Shown here in pieces: positions 26,477 to 35,142 of a DNA stretch of 64,000 nucleotides. Position 1 is the first letter of the stretch; each line of letters starts with the position of its first letter. This stretch comes from G963692885 sp964658655. GTDB taxonomy: Bacteria > Acidobacteriota > Terriglobia > Terriglobales > Acidobacteriaceae. Location of the stretch: NCBI GenBank assembly GCA_964658655.1, contig CAZZZL010000004.1, forward strand, positions 62,001 through 126,000. The letters are read 5' to 3'. Below the pieces are notes generated by a model. It saw only the letters and a list, made by a program, of their open reading frames with translations, was not told the origin of the DNA and ran no database searches. Position numbers and translations under genes: made by a program.

Positions 26477-27951
26477 TGGGCAGCATCAGCCTGCAGAACA
26501 GTAACCCTGTACTTCGTGATTATTTTCTCGACCACGCGTATGACGAAATGTTTGACGCGCAGGGTGTCGTTCGACCGCACTATCGAGCGCTCCTCGAAGC
26601 CTTTCAAAATATGCCGGAACAGGAGCTCCGGCGTCGCAAACAGTCCGCCGACTTATCCTTCCTTACCCAGGGAATTACCTTCACCGTCTATGGCCGCGGT
26701 GAAGGCACCGAACGCATCTTTCCCTATGATCTGCTGCCTCGTATTGTCACCGCTGCCGAATGGGCGCATATCGAAAAAGGTCTCATCCAGCGCATTACCG
26801 CGCTGAATCTTTTCCTTCGCGACGTCTACAACGAAGGCAAGATTCTTGCCGACGGCTTCGTCCCCCGTGAGATCGTCTATAGCTGTCGGCACTTTCGGCG
26901 CGAAATGCGCGGTCTGCAGGTACCACGCAACGTCTACATCGCCGTCACCGGCACAGATCTTCTACGCCTGAATGACGGAAGTTATGTCGTGCTCGAAGAT
27001 AATCTTCGAGTACCCAGCGGCGTGAGCTACATGCTCACCAGCCGCCGCGTCATGAAGCGCATCTTCCCGCAATTATACGGGGCCTATGGCGTGCGGCCCA
27101 TCGATCACTACACGCAAATGCTGCTGAGCACACTCCGTTCGCTCGCGCCAGAAGGACGCCCCGAGCCAACCATCGTCCTGCTCACTCCCGGCGTTTATAA
27201 CTCGGCTTACTTCGAACACACTTATTTAGCTAGACAGATGGGCATCGAGTTAGTCGAAGGCCGCGACCTGGTCACGCATGACAACATCGTTTACATGCGC
27301 ACGACTGCCGGCCTCAAGCGCATCGATGTTATTTATCGTCGTGTCGACGATGACTTCATCGACCCGCTTGCTTTTCGCTCGGACTCGATTCTTGGTGCAG
27401 CTGGACTCTTCAACGCCTACCGAGCCGGCAATGTCACGCTGGCGAACGCCTTTGGTACGGGCCTCGCGGATGACAAAGCCCTCTACGCGTATGTCCCTGC
27501 GATCATCCGCTACTATCTCAATGAAGATCCCATCCTGAACAATGTCGAGACCTTCCTGCTTACCGATCCAGTGCAGCGCCAGCACGTCCTCGCGAACCTC
27601 GACAAACTCGTGATCAAGGCAGTCGGCGAATCCGGCGGCTACGGCATGCTCATCGGCCCGCATAGCTCTAACGAGCAGCAGGACGAATTCAAGCGCAAGA
27701 TCGAAGACAATCCGCGCAACTACATCGCGCAGCCAACACTTGATTTCTCGCGCGCGCCCTGCCTTATGGGCGGTCCATCCAGCGCAAGCATTGAGCCGCG
27801 GCATGTCGACCTGCGGCCCTACATTTTGTTCGGCGATAAAGTGCAGATCGTTCCCGGCGGACTCACGCGTGTCGCGCTGCGCAAAGGCTCGCTCGTCGTC
27901 AACTCTTCGCAGGGCGGCGGCAGTAAAGACACCTGGGTGCTGAATGAATAA
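26476..27951 (+). CDS. circularly permuted ATP-grasp protein (type 2, DUF404/DUF407)
   Basis: This is a 491-residue protein of the circularly permuted ATP-grasp family found beside Anbu and alpha-E genes. Visible signatures are DEMFDAQGVVRPHYRALLEAF at the start, LRRRKQSADLSFLTQGITFTVYG, and YVVLEDNLRVPSGVSYMLTSRRVMKRIFPQLY. Near the end come VIKAVGESGGYGMLIGPHSS and LRPYILFGDKVQIVPGGLTRVALRKGSLVVNSSQGGGSKDTW. The fold predicts ATP-dependent ligation of a carboxylate to an amine, possibly making a peptide or amide tag. The start is GTG 26476, translationally coupled to the transglutaminase-like gene. The biological product is unknown. Confidence 0.93.
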   Translation: MGSISLQNSNPVLRDYFLDHAYDEMFDAQGVVRPHYRALLEAFQNMPEQELRRRKQSADLSFLTQGITFTVYGRGEGTERIFPYDLLPRIVTAAEWAHIEKGLIQRITALNLFLRDVYNEGKILADGFVPREIVYSCRHFRREMRGLQVPRNVYIAVTGTDLLRLNDGSYVVLEDNLRVPSGVSYMLTSRRVMKRIFPQLYGAYGVRPIDHYTQMLLSTLRSLAPEGRPEPTIVLLTPGVYNSAYFEHTYLARQMGIELVEGRDLVTHDNIVYMRTTAGLKRIDVIYRRVDDDFIDPLAFRSDSILGAAGLFNAYRAGNVTLANAFGTGLADDKALYAYVPAIIRYYLNEDPILNNVETFLLTDPVQRQHVLANLDKLVIKAVGESGGYGMLIGPHSSNEQQDEFKRKIEDNPRNYIAQPTLDFSRAPCLMGGPSSASIEPRHVDLRPYILFGDKVQIVPGGLTRVALRKGSLVVNSSQGGGSKDTWVLNE

Positions 27952-27971
27952 CGCCGCTGTTTTGGAGGCCC

Positions 27972-28931
27972 ATGCTCTCTCGCGTTGCTGACAGTCTTTA
28001 CTGGATGAGCCGCTATCTTGAGCGCGCAGAACACACCGTGCGCCTGCTCGACGTGAATATGTCGCTCATGCTCGATCGCTCGGGCACCACCGTCGAGAAG
28101 CGCTGGAACCGCGTCCTGACAGCACTGGGGCATACACCGGAAGCTGCCTGGACAGGTGACCATTATCAACTCGTGCAGGCCCTGACCTTTGACGCTGACA
28201 ACGAAGCATCTATCCGTGCCTCCATCGTCACAGCTCGCGACAATGCACGACAGGTTCGCGACGAACTTAGCACTGAGCAGTGGACACAGCTCAATCGGCT
28301 TTATCACCAGGTCACTGAGCCCGCAGGCTACGGCAGTGAGGTACATCTGGAAGAGTTTCTCCCGGCCGTCATCGATGGCCTTCATCTTTTCCAGGGCATC
28401 ACCGACACCACCATGAGCCACGGTGAAGGATGGCAGTTTATTCAGACGGGCCGCGCGCTCGAGCGTGCCTTCGCTACAGTCAAGCTACTCGATATCTACT
28501 CTGCCGACTTACTCGAGACAAATGATGAAGAGAACGACGGCTATAACTATCTCGAATGGATTGGCCTTCTGCGATGCTGTACAGCGTTCGAAGCGTATTG
28601 CCGCGTTTATACTGCCGATTTAAGCCACGATCGCATCCTGGAGTTCCTGCTGCTCAACCCCGAATTTCCCCATTCCGTGCGCTACTCGATTGAATCGTTG
28701 AGTGAGGCGCTCAAAGCCATGCAACAGGCCAACGGACGCGCCCAGGCTGAAGGCTTGATGCGTCTCGCGGGAAGACTTCAGGCCACTCTGAGCTTTGTCG
28801 AGATCAACGAAATCCTCGAACAGGATCCAGCCAAATATCTGCATGACGTTCTCTATCAATGCCAGCAGATTCATGGACAGATCTATCGCTATTACATCCA
28901 GTATTCCGTCCAGGCTGCGTTAGCCACCTAA
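27972..28931 (+). CDS. alpha-E domain protein
   Basis: This is a 319-residue, almost entirely helical protein that starts with the invariant MLSRVADSLYWMSRYLERAEHTVRLLDVN of the alpha-E family and ends with LYQCQQIHGQIYRYYIQYS. The family always accompanies the permuted ATP-grasp protein and was named from comparative genomics; its biochemical role is not established. A TTGGAGG box is eight bases upstream of ATG 27972. It lies 20 nt after the ATP-grasp gene and 18 nt before the second transglutaminase-like gene, so the four genes form one transcript. Confidence 0.93.
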   Translation: MLSRVADSLYWMSRYLERAEHTVRLLDVNMSLMLDRSGTTVEKRWNRVLTALGHTPEAAWTGDHYQLVQALTFDADNEASIRASIVTARDNARQVRDELSTEQWTQLNRLYHQVTEPAGYGSEVHLEEFLPAVIDGLHLFQGITDTTMSHGEGWQFIQTGRALERAFATVKLLDIYSADLLETNDEENDGYNYLEWIGLLRCCTAFEAYCRVYTADLSHDRILEFLLLNPEFPHSVRYSIESLSEALKAMQQANGRAQAEGLMRLAGRLQATLSFVEINEILEQDPAKYLHDVLYQCQQIHGQIYRYYIQYSVQAALAT

Positions 28932-28949
28932 TCTTCGACAAGGAAGCCG

Positions 28950-29972
28950 ATGAATTTCTTTTCTGTTCGCCATTTAACCAAGTTCAGATACTCGGCCAAT
29001 GTCAGCGAGAGCGTCATGGAAACACGCATGCATCCTCGCAGCGACAGCAATCAACGATGTCTATCGTTCTCTCTTTCGGTAAGCCCAAGATGCCGAGTCT
29101 TTTCCTACCGCGACCATCTTGGCAATCACGTCCATCATTTCGACATTCCCGGCGAGCACTCCCAACTGGTCATCGTTGCCGAGTCGCTGGTCGAGCAGCA
29201 GGACCTCGGCGAAGTCCCTCATTTTCTCAGCCCCGACGCCTGGAGCGAACTCGATGCGCTTGTTGCCGAAGGCGACTACTGGGAGATGCTGCTTGACAGC
29301 GACTTCGCAAAGCCGACGCCCGCCCTGCTCACCCTCGCGAAGCAATTCGACATCCGGCGCCGCGACGATCCATTAATGCTTCTACGCGAAATCAATTCGC
29401 GCCTCTATAGTTATTTCAATTACGTGCCGAAGAGCACGCGGGTTGATTCGCCCATTGACGAGGCAATTGAATCAAGGAACGGTGTCTGTCAGGATTTCGC
29501 GCACACCATGATTGCCTTGGTGCGTTCGCTCGGCATCCCATGTCGCTATGTAAGTGGCTACCTCTATCACGGCAAGCAGCATACGGACCGTTCCGTCTCC
29601 GATGCGACGCACGCCTGGGTGGAAGCATTTCTCCCGCATCTCGGCTGGGTCGGATTTGATCCGACGAACGACCTGCTCGCCCATGAACGACACATCCGCA
29701 CCGCGCTTGGCCGTGATTATGCCGATGTCCCACCGACAACCGGCGTCTACCGCGGCCAGACGGACAGCGAACTCTACGTTGCAGTGCAGGTCACGGCTTT
29801 CGATGAGCCGCCAGCGCTCGATCAGGACATGCCCGTGCCCGAAGATTGGTCCATCCTTGTGGAACGCGCACAGGAGCCACCACAGCCGGCGTCACCCCTC
29901 CTGCAGATACAGCAGATGCAGCAACAGCAGTCTCGCGACTTTGGAATCGTCCAGCCCCGAACACGCGCCTGA
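28950..29972 (+). CDS. transglutaminase-family protein with intact catalytic triad
   Basis: This is a 340-residue protein. The N-terminal beta domain (about 5-90: VRHLTKFRYSANVSESVMETRMHP) is typical of bacterial transglutaminase N domains. The catalytic domain has Cys in SRNGVCQDFAHTMI, His in DATHAWVEAFLPHLGW and Asp in GFDPTNDLL, so unlike the first homologue in this operon the full Cys-His-Asp set is present. The C-terminal 60 residues are Pro/Gln-rich and probably disordered. It is the last gene of the Anbu-linked operon. Such enzymes can cleave or form isopeptide or amide bonds; the target is unknown. Confidence 0.9.
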   Translation: MNFFSVRHLTKFRYSANVSESVMETRMHPRSDSNQRCLSFSLSVSPRCRVFSYRDHLGNHVHHFDIPGEHSQLVIVAESLVEQQDLGEVPHFLSPDAWSELDALVAEGDYWEMLLDSDFAKPTPALLTLAKQFDIRRRDDPLMLLREINSRLYSYFNYVPKSTRVDSPIDEAIESRNGVCQDFAHTMIALVRSLGIPCRYVSGYLYHGKQHTDRSVSDATHAWVEAFLPHLGWVGFDPTNDLLAHERHIRTALGRDYADVPPTTGVYRGQTDSELYVAVQVTAFDEPPALDQDMPVPEDWSILVERAQEPPQPASPLLQIQQMQQQQSRDFGIVQPRTRA

Positions 29973-30132
29973 AGACTGGTCCGCAGCATCGATCTGGCCG
30001 CAAACCCTTGCCTGCGCGGAATGCTGGGCACTCCCTGCCAGTCCGCGCGTCGTGGTATATTTCTTGAGTGGGTCGTAGTTCTGACTCGCTCCCTGACATA
30101 TCCCCAAGTCAGCGGCGCCCTCTGAGGCAACT

Positions 30133-30208
30133 GGACGCGTAGCTCAACTGGCAGAGCATTCGACTCTTAATCGACAGGTTGGTGGTTCGATTCCACCCGC
30201 GTCCACCA
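30133..30208 (+). tRNA. tRNA-Lys (anticodon CTT)
   Basis: This is a complete 76-nt cloverleaf. The acceptor GGACGCG pairs with CGCGTCC, followed by A and an encoded CCA. The D arm is GCTC...GAGC. The anticodon loop CTCTTAA gives anticodon CTT. The T arm is GGTGG-TTCGATT-CCACC. The anticodon stem has one terminal mismatch. It stands alone between the Anbu operon and the convergent GGDEF gene. Confidence 0.97.
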
Positions 30209-30246
30209 TTCAAGCCCGATATGCATTTCTCTAGTCAAGGGTGGCT

Positions 30247-31794
30247 TCAGACACACGCAGCCATGGTCGCGAACTCCACATCAGCACGGCTCTGGTTTCG
30301 ACCGTTGGCCTTTGCCCGGTAGAGAGCGCGATCAGCGCTGTTGATCAGGTCTTCGACATGAGACTCTTCCGACGGCGTCTTCGACGAAACACCGACGCTC
30401 ACCGTAACCACCTTCTCCACCAGTGAAGCTTCATTCGGAAGCCCCAGGCGAGCAACCGATTCCCTGATTTCTTCAGCTACCGCGATTGCACCATCCAGGT
30501 CCGATCCTGGTAGCACGACCACAAACTCTTCGCCGCCGTATCTTGCCACCAGGTCGCTGGGACGCTTCAATTTTGCCTGGAGATCTGCTGCAATGCTGCG
30601 AAGACAGTTATCACCTTCCTGGTGCCCATACCGGTCGTTTAAAGCCTTGAAACAATCCACATCGATCATCAACAGTGACAGTGCCTGCTGCGAGCGCGCA
30701 GCAACCTTCCACTCGCGCATGATGACTTCGTCGAAGTGTCGGCGATTATGGACTCCGGTAAGACCATCCTGCGACGACAGGCTCAAAAGGCGATCATTTG
30801 CCTCGATCAATGAATAGGCTGTGCCCGTCAGCTCAGCCTGTGTCCGCAGATACATTCCCTGCAAGATCGCCGCGCGCAGTCCATACAAAGCAACCGCGAT
30901 CGAGATACACGTCAACGCAAGGAAGGGATGTTTTTGGGCCACAACTATGCCCATCAGCACGATAGTCAGCGTAAAGATGACCGGACTCAGATTGTTAATC
31001 AACAGGCCGATCGATTGATTCTCTTCGGTCTGCGCCTCTGGCTTATCCTGGACGTTTTGCCGGGTCGCCAAAACTCCCAGCAACACGACGTAAGGAATCA
31101 TCCAGGCAATATCCAGCCGAGTATCCGGGACTTTGCGGATCAGCTCAAGATAACCCACGACGGTAGCGATCAGTGCGTAGATCCCAAGATAGGTAGTCAG
31201 GGTCTGGTAAAACTTTTTTGCCGCTGGGTGAGGATTGGAATAGAGACGAATTGTCGCGGCTCCGACAAGGATCCAATTCTCCGCGCAGTAGAGCAGAAAC
31301 ATTCCATTTGTTGACACGGGCGCAGAGCCGCCAAACGATGGCAACTGGGAAAATATTTCCATATAAGCAAGCGTTGCCCCCACCAGCGCCTGCGCACCAT
31401 CGATCCAAAGAAAAGCCTTCAGGCTTGAAGTCTCCGCACCCGAACAAATCGCAAGAAGAATTGGAATTCCGTAGGCGAAGAAAAGAAAATCAAAGTTGAA
31501 TGCGTTTGTCTGGATGGCCGAACTAGTCACCTGTTCGTGATAGGTTGCCGCTATCTGCCCGACCATCGATATAAAGAACGCCGTGCCGAAAAGTATCCAG
31601 AGACGCCGGGTCTCTTTAGAGCTTTTGCGTGCCGCGGCCCAGCATCCCAGGCAAGCCAGCAACACGCCAATGCTGATGGCAGAATTCGAGGCAAGCGCAG
31701 CGTGCGGCCGCACACAGATGATGATTGCCTGCACTACAGCGACGGTTGCACACGCTACAAAAAGCCCGTCCACTTTGAACCTCAAAGCGTTCAT
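30247..31794 (-). CDS. membrane-bound diguanylate cyclase (GGDEF)
   Basis: This is a protein of about 515 residues that makes cyclic di-GMP. Ten or so hydrophobic segments occupy the first 335 residues, forming an uncharacterised membrane sensor. A GGDEF domain fills the C-terminus: LSSQDGLTGVHNRRHFDEV, then LLMIDVDCFKALNDRYGHQEGD with the metal Asp, then active-site ARYGGEEFVVVLPG. No RxxD inhibitory site was evident just before GGEEF. The start ATG 31794 overlaps the TGA of the EAL gene by four bases, so synthase and phosphodiesterase are co-translated. Confidence 0.93.
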   Translation of the reverse strand: MNALRFKVDGLFVACATVAVVQAIIICVRPHAALASNSAISIGVLLACLGCWAAARKSSKETRRLWILFGTAFFISMVGQIAATYHEQVTSSAIQTNAFNFDFLFFAYGIPILLAICSGAETSSLKAFLWIDGAQALVGATLAYMEIFSQLPSFGGSAPVSTNGMFLLYCAENWILVGAATIRLYSNPHPAAKKFYQTLTTYLGIYALIATVVGYLELIRKVPDTRLDIAWMIPYVVLLGVLATRQNVQDKPEAQTEENQSIGLLINNLSPVIFTLTIVLMGIVVAQKHPFLALTCISIAVALYGLRAAILQGMYLRTQAELTGTAYSLIEANDRLLSLSSQDGLTGVHNRRHFDEVIMREWKVAARSQQALSLLMIDVDCFKALNDRYGHQEGDNCLRSIAADLQAKLKRPSDLVARYGGEEFVVVLPGSDLDGAIAVAEEIRESVARLGLPNEASLVEKVVTVSVGVSSKTPSEESHVEDLINSADRALYRAKANGRNQSRADVEFATMAACV

Positions 31795-32714
31795 CGTGAA
31801 CCCGCCATCAATGCCGCGTGCGCGTCTGACGCGCTTGCACATGCTTTTCTCGGCAAGGCATGGAGAGCAGATTCAGTGCTGCAATCGAGCAGGCGTCGCT
31901 GATCGTTGCTGGCGATGAACGAAGCAACTTCGCTTGCCGGCATGGGCCGCCCGGTGAGCCATCCCTGGATCGTGGAACAGCCGAGACCTTCAATAATGCC
32001 GGCTTGCCATTCTTCTTCAACACCTTCGGCAATAACCTGAAGACCCAGCGACTTCGCTACAGCGATAGCAGCAATCAGACCCCTGTGTGTGCGCTTTTCT
32101 GCGGTGATACTGCCGGTCACACAGCGATCGATCTTGACGATGTCGAATTCCACGAGCCCCAGCCTCTGAATGTTCGAATCTCCGACACCGAAGTCATCCA
32201 TTGCCAGGCGAACACCCATCTCGCGCAGTTCAATCGTCCTTGCCGTAGCTCTATCCGTTGAGCCGCGTAGGACGTCTTCAGTAATCTCAAGCACCAGTCG
32301 GGACAGTGGGAAATTTTCCGACCGCGCGCTCGCCTCAATCATGTCCGGGAAGGTCTGGTCCGGAAACTGGCTTGGCGCTACATTCACCGCGAGGCTGAGC
32401 TCAGACGGCCAGTACGCGGCATCCCGGCATGCAGTTTTTAACAGACTCTGCGTCAGCAGGTTCAACAGTCCCGCCGAAGCCGCCAGGGGAATAAATTCAC
32501 CAGGACCCATTCCGAGACCATGGGGTGATATCCATCGTGCAAGAGCTTCAAAGCCAATGATCTGCTGACTGCCAAGATCTACGATCGGCTGATAGTAAGG
32601 TTGAATCTCTTCTCTCTCGATGGCAAGCCGCAGTGCCCTGGCCTGGTGGCCATTGGCCTTCGACGGAACTTCATGCCAAAGCGAACGAGTCTCGCCGCGG
32701 ATTTCTGTTCTCAT
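31791..32714 (-). CDS. EAL-domain cyclic di-GMP phosphodiesterase
   Basis: This is a 307-residue cytoplasmic stand-alone EAL protein. The catalytic signature E56-A-L is in IGFEALARW, and NVAPSQF, LEITEDVL, MDDFGVGDSNI, VKIDR and AEGVEEEW supply the other metal and catalytic residues. All look intact, so it should hydrolyse cyclic di-GMP. No sensory domain precedes it beyond 25 residues. It is upstream of, and overlaps, the GGDEF gene, giving a bicistronic synthase/hydrolase pair. Targets may include the Tad pilus at 52-61 kb, but this is speculation. Confidence 0.93.
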   Translation of the reverse strand: MRTEIRGETRSLWHEVPSKANGHQARALRLAIEREEIQPYYQPIVDLGSQQIIGFEALARWISPHGLGMGPGEFIPLAASAGLLNLLTQSLLKTACRDAAYWPSELSLAVNVAPSQFPDQTFPDMIEASARSENFPLSRLVLEITEDVLRGSTDRATARTIELREMGVRLAMDDFGVGDSNIQRLGLVEFDIVKIDRCVTGSITAEKRTHRGLIAAIAVAKSLGLQVIAEGVEEEWQAGIIEGLGCSTIQGWLTGRPMPASEVASFIASNDQRRLLDCSTESALHALPRKACASASDAHAALMAGSR

Positions 32715-32956
32715 ACAAACACCTGTTCCGGACGAAACTTCAAAGAATAGGTCACTGACTTTACGGGCAGCATGCTCTTTATATCACCGTGACAAGCGCT
32801 CCTTAGCCGTGACCGGCTACACCTTTCGAACTATTGCGATTCAATTTCTGGGACTAGAGGTGTCGGTAGCTAGAGGATCTGTGACCGCAGTTGGATGCCA
32901 ATAGGAGACGGAATCTTGGCATTGAAGTCGAACTCCGGGCCGCCGATTCGCCATTC

Positions 32957-34939
32957 TTACGATTCAGGAATCCACTTAGCTTCTGAGTGGGCAGCAAGTT
33001 GCACTATTTGCCGGGGGCCGGAGATGCCGCCACTGGTTTTGCCGCTCAGATGGTAGTGCACGGTACCTGTGCCCAGCGCCGATAGATCCATCTTGAATCG
33101 ACGTCGCTTGTTTGAAAGATTCTGAAGTACGAATCCGTCCTTACTGTAGACATAACGCAAGGCATAGGTAGCTGTTCCCATCTCTACAATGCCATAGCTT
33201 GTGATGTGCGGCGCAACAGCAACATCCGCATCGGCCGGAATGGTTAGGCCGAGAAACTTTGAGATCAGGACAGCCGCATAAACATTGGGATACTCATAAT
33301 ACTGTTCTGCTCCGTGGGCGTCCTTGCCGTCGACGTAGTAGACATAGTCCATGTCATATCTCTCGCCCATGAAATAGTTATCTTTGGCGCCTTCCGCAGC
33401 AACTGTCATCAACTGGTGAAAGAGCACATCGTTTTGTCCGTGCGACTCGCGAAACGCAGCATCCCAGTACCAGTACCGGCCCGCTGCGCATAAATCGTAG
33501 GGGCCGCCGTCGCCAATCTCGGAGAGAGTGTAACCGGCGATATCTGCGGATAGAAAACTCGGAAACCGCTCAAACTGTGAATCGTTTTCAGTAATAAGTC
33601 GGCTGACGGATTGAGCCTGACCAGGCGTCGCATAACCAAACGTCAATGGCAGCGTATTGGCTAGTAAATGTGTATGGTCATGCACCTTCCCGTCGCGATC
33701 GATCCAATCGACGAAGCGATGATTGCTCTCATCCCAATACCCCATCGGAATTGGCTCGACCAGCACACTGGATATCTTTTTCGAAAGGGCGATGTAGTCT
33801 TCAGCTTCACCTTGCCGCCCAAGCGTTTTCTCCATCCTCGACAGCAATTCCATCGCATGCGCAGTGAACGCCTGCGCCTGCGTCACTCGACCATCCTTGA
33901 TCACCTGGTCTTCGTAATAAACATCCGACCACACACGTCCATACCGGTCAATATTCGACTGGATCCATGCAGCCGCGGCTTCCAGGTTGCCGATATTCAT
34001 CCGCAGCCACACTGCATCCTTTCTGGCTTCGTAATAGTGCCACGCCTCTTCCAGGACTTCGATATTTCCAGTCAGTGGAAACATCGCCGCATTACGGCGA
34101 TTATCCTTGCTGTTTCGCCGCACGTGATATTCCCGTCTGCCATCCGGCTGCACAGATGTGGGCGCGCGAAACAGACGTTCCGGGTCATCGTTCATCAGCT
34201 TAAATTGCAGCTCAATCATCCGTTTCACGATGTCCAGGTCGGCGTCAGATCCCATGGCCAGCCTGCCCTTGATCTGAAACTCATGGTCAACAGCCGGATA
34301 AGACCCTGCATAGGAACTTGTTTTCAGCGTACTTAGAACATATCCAGCGCTATAAGGAAATTGCGCTGCCATTGTCTTCTCCACAACTGATGGCAACATT
34401 GTCCCCCAATAAAAACCCGCCAGCGCATCTTCAAGCTCGTGCCCTCCTTCGATCTGCAAGGAAAACCTTCGATTGAAGGGGTCACTGTGCGGCCTCGCCT
34501 CTGACGGGTGAATTGTAAAGTGGTCAGAGTCGACAAGAACTGTAAGTCCCTTTTCAGTCTTGGTCGCTTCCGCTGCGCCATCCTCCAATTGCAGATCCCA
34601 GGAATGCTCTTCTGACTTCGCATCGAGAGGCAGCACCCACAAGGCTTTGTTCATCGAGATATGAGCGCCTGTCGCACTGATGGGAAGCACCCACCACTGA
34701 TCATCCTCGCGACGAACACCCAGTCCCTGGCAGCGAGTAAAGATCATCTGCACAGGTGCCGCTTTATCTTTTCGCACGATCATTAGATTCTCTCCGGAGA
34801 GAGAAACGGTAGCGTTATCGACGGATTTGAGTATCCCGACGGCATGGCCGTTCATTACGCTGTCCGGATTCTGACTGGTCTGGCCAGCCGTGCAAACCCA
34901 CGCTGCAAGCAGGGGGAACAAAACGAGACACTGCTTCAT
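32957..34939 (-). CDS. secreted six-hairpin (alpha/alpha)6 glycosidase-like protein
   Basis: This is a protein of about 660 residues with a signal peptide (MKQCLVLFPLLAAWVCTAGQ). A GTG at 35011 would add 24 residues and is less likely. The N-terminal beta-sandwich (to about residue 270) is followed by a helical barrel typical of trehalase/alpha-rhamnosidase-like six-hairpin enzymes: RRNAAMFPLTGNIEVLEEAWHYYEARKD, YGRVWSDVYYEDQVIKDGRVTQAQAFTAHAMELLSRM and YDLCAAGRYWYWDAAFRESHGQND. The short C-terminal beta module follows. The catalytic acids cannot be assigned with confidence. It is divergent from a GH92 mannosidase gene, sharing a 203-nt promoter region, which points to a glycan-degrading locus. 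Confidence 0.75.
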   Translation of the reverse strand: MKQCLVLFPLLAAWVCTAGQTSQNPDSVMNGHAVGILKSVDNATVSLSGENLMIVRKDKAAPVQMIFTRCQGLGVRREDDQWWVLPISATGAHISMNKALWVLPLDAKSEEHSWDLQLEDGAAEATKTEKGLTVLVDSDHFTIHPSEARPHSDPFNRRFSLQIEGGHELEDALAGFYWGTMLPSVVEKTMAAQFPYSAGYVLSTLKTSSYAGSYPAVDHEFQIKGRLAMGSDADLDIVKRMIELQFKLMNDDPERLFRAPTSVQPDGRREYHVRRNSKDNRRNAAMFPLTGNIEVLEEAWHYYEARKDAVWLRMNIGNLEAAAAWIQSNIDRYGRVWSDVYYEDQVIKDGRVTQAQAFTAHAMELLSRMEKTLGRQGEAEDYIALSKKISSVLVEPIPMGYWDESNHRFVDWIDRDGKVHDHTHLLANTLPLTFGYATPGQAQSVSRLITENDSQFERFPSFLSADIAGYTLSEIGDGGPYDLCAAGRYWYWDAAFRESHGQNDVLFHQLMTVAAEGAKDNYFMGERYDMDYVYYVDGKDAHGAEQYYEYPNVYAAVLISKFLGLTIPADADVAVAPHITSYGIVEMGTATYALRYVYSKDGFVLQNLSNKRRRFKMDLSALGTGTVHYHLSGKTSGGISGPRQIVQLAAHSEAKWIPES

Positions 34940-35142
34940 GAAATACCTTCGAGGTGAATCGGAGTCTCCTGGGATATGCACGCACTGTCTGCCTGGTCCC
35001 GGTTCAGACACATCCTACTTCAAGCGGATGAGTTCTCCACTAACTCGCGCCCGTAGCTAACACATTGAGGCAGATGCGGGATCAGGCATCCGCAATTCGC
35101 AAGGAAAATCCGCGAACGCGACAAAATGTATATAAAGGACAA

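Noticed and set aside
29554..30078. 174-codon ORF overlapping the second transglutaminase gene
   Set aside because: Wholly in another frame of a clear gene, Ser/Arg-rich, typical shadow.
32895..32922. 7-bp hairpin between EAL gene and glycosidase as terminator
   Set aside because: Long loop and no T tract on the minus strand; too weak to claim.
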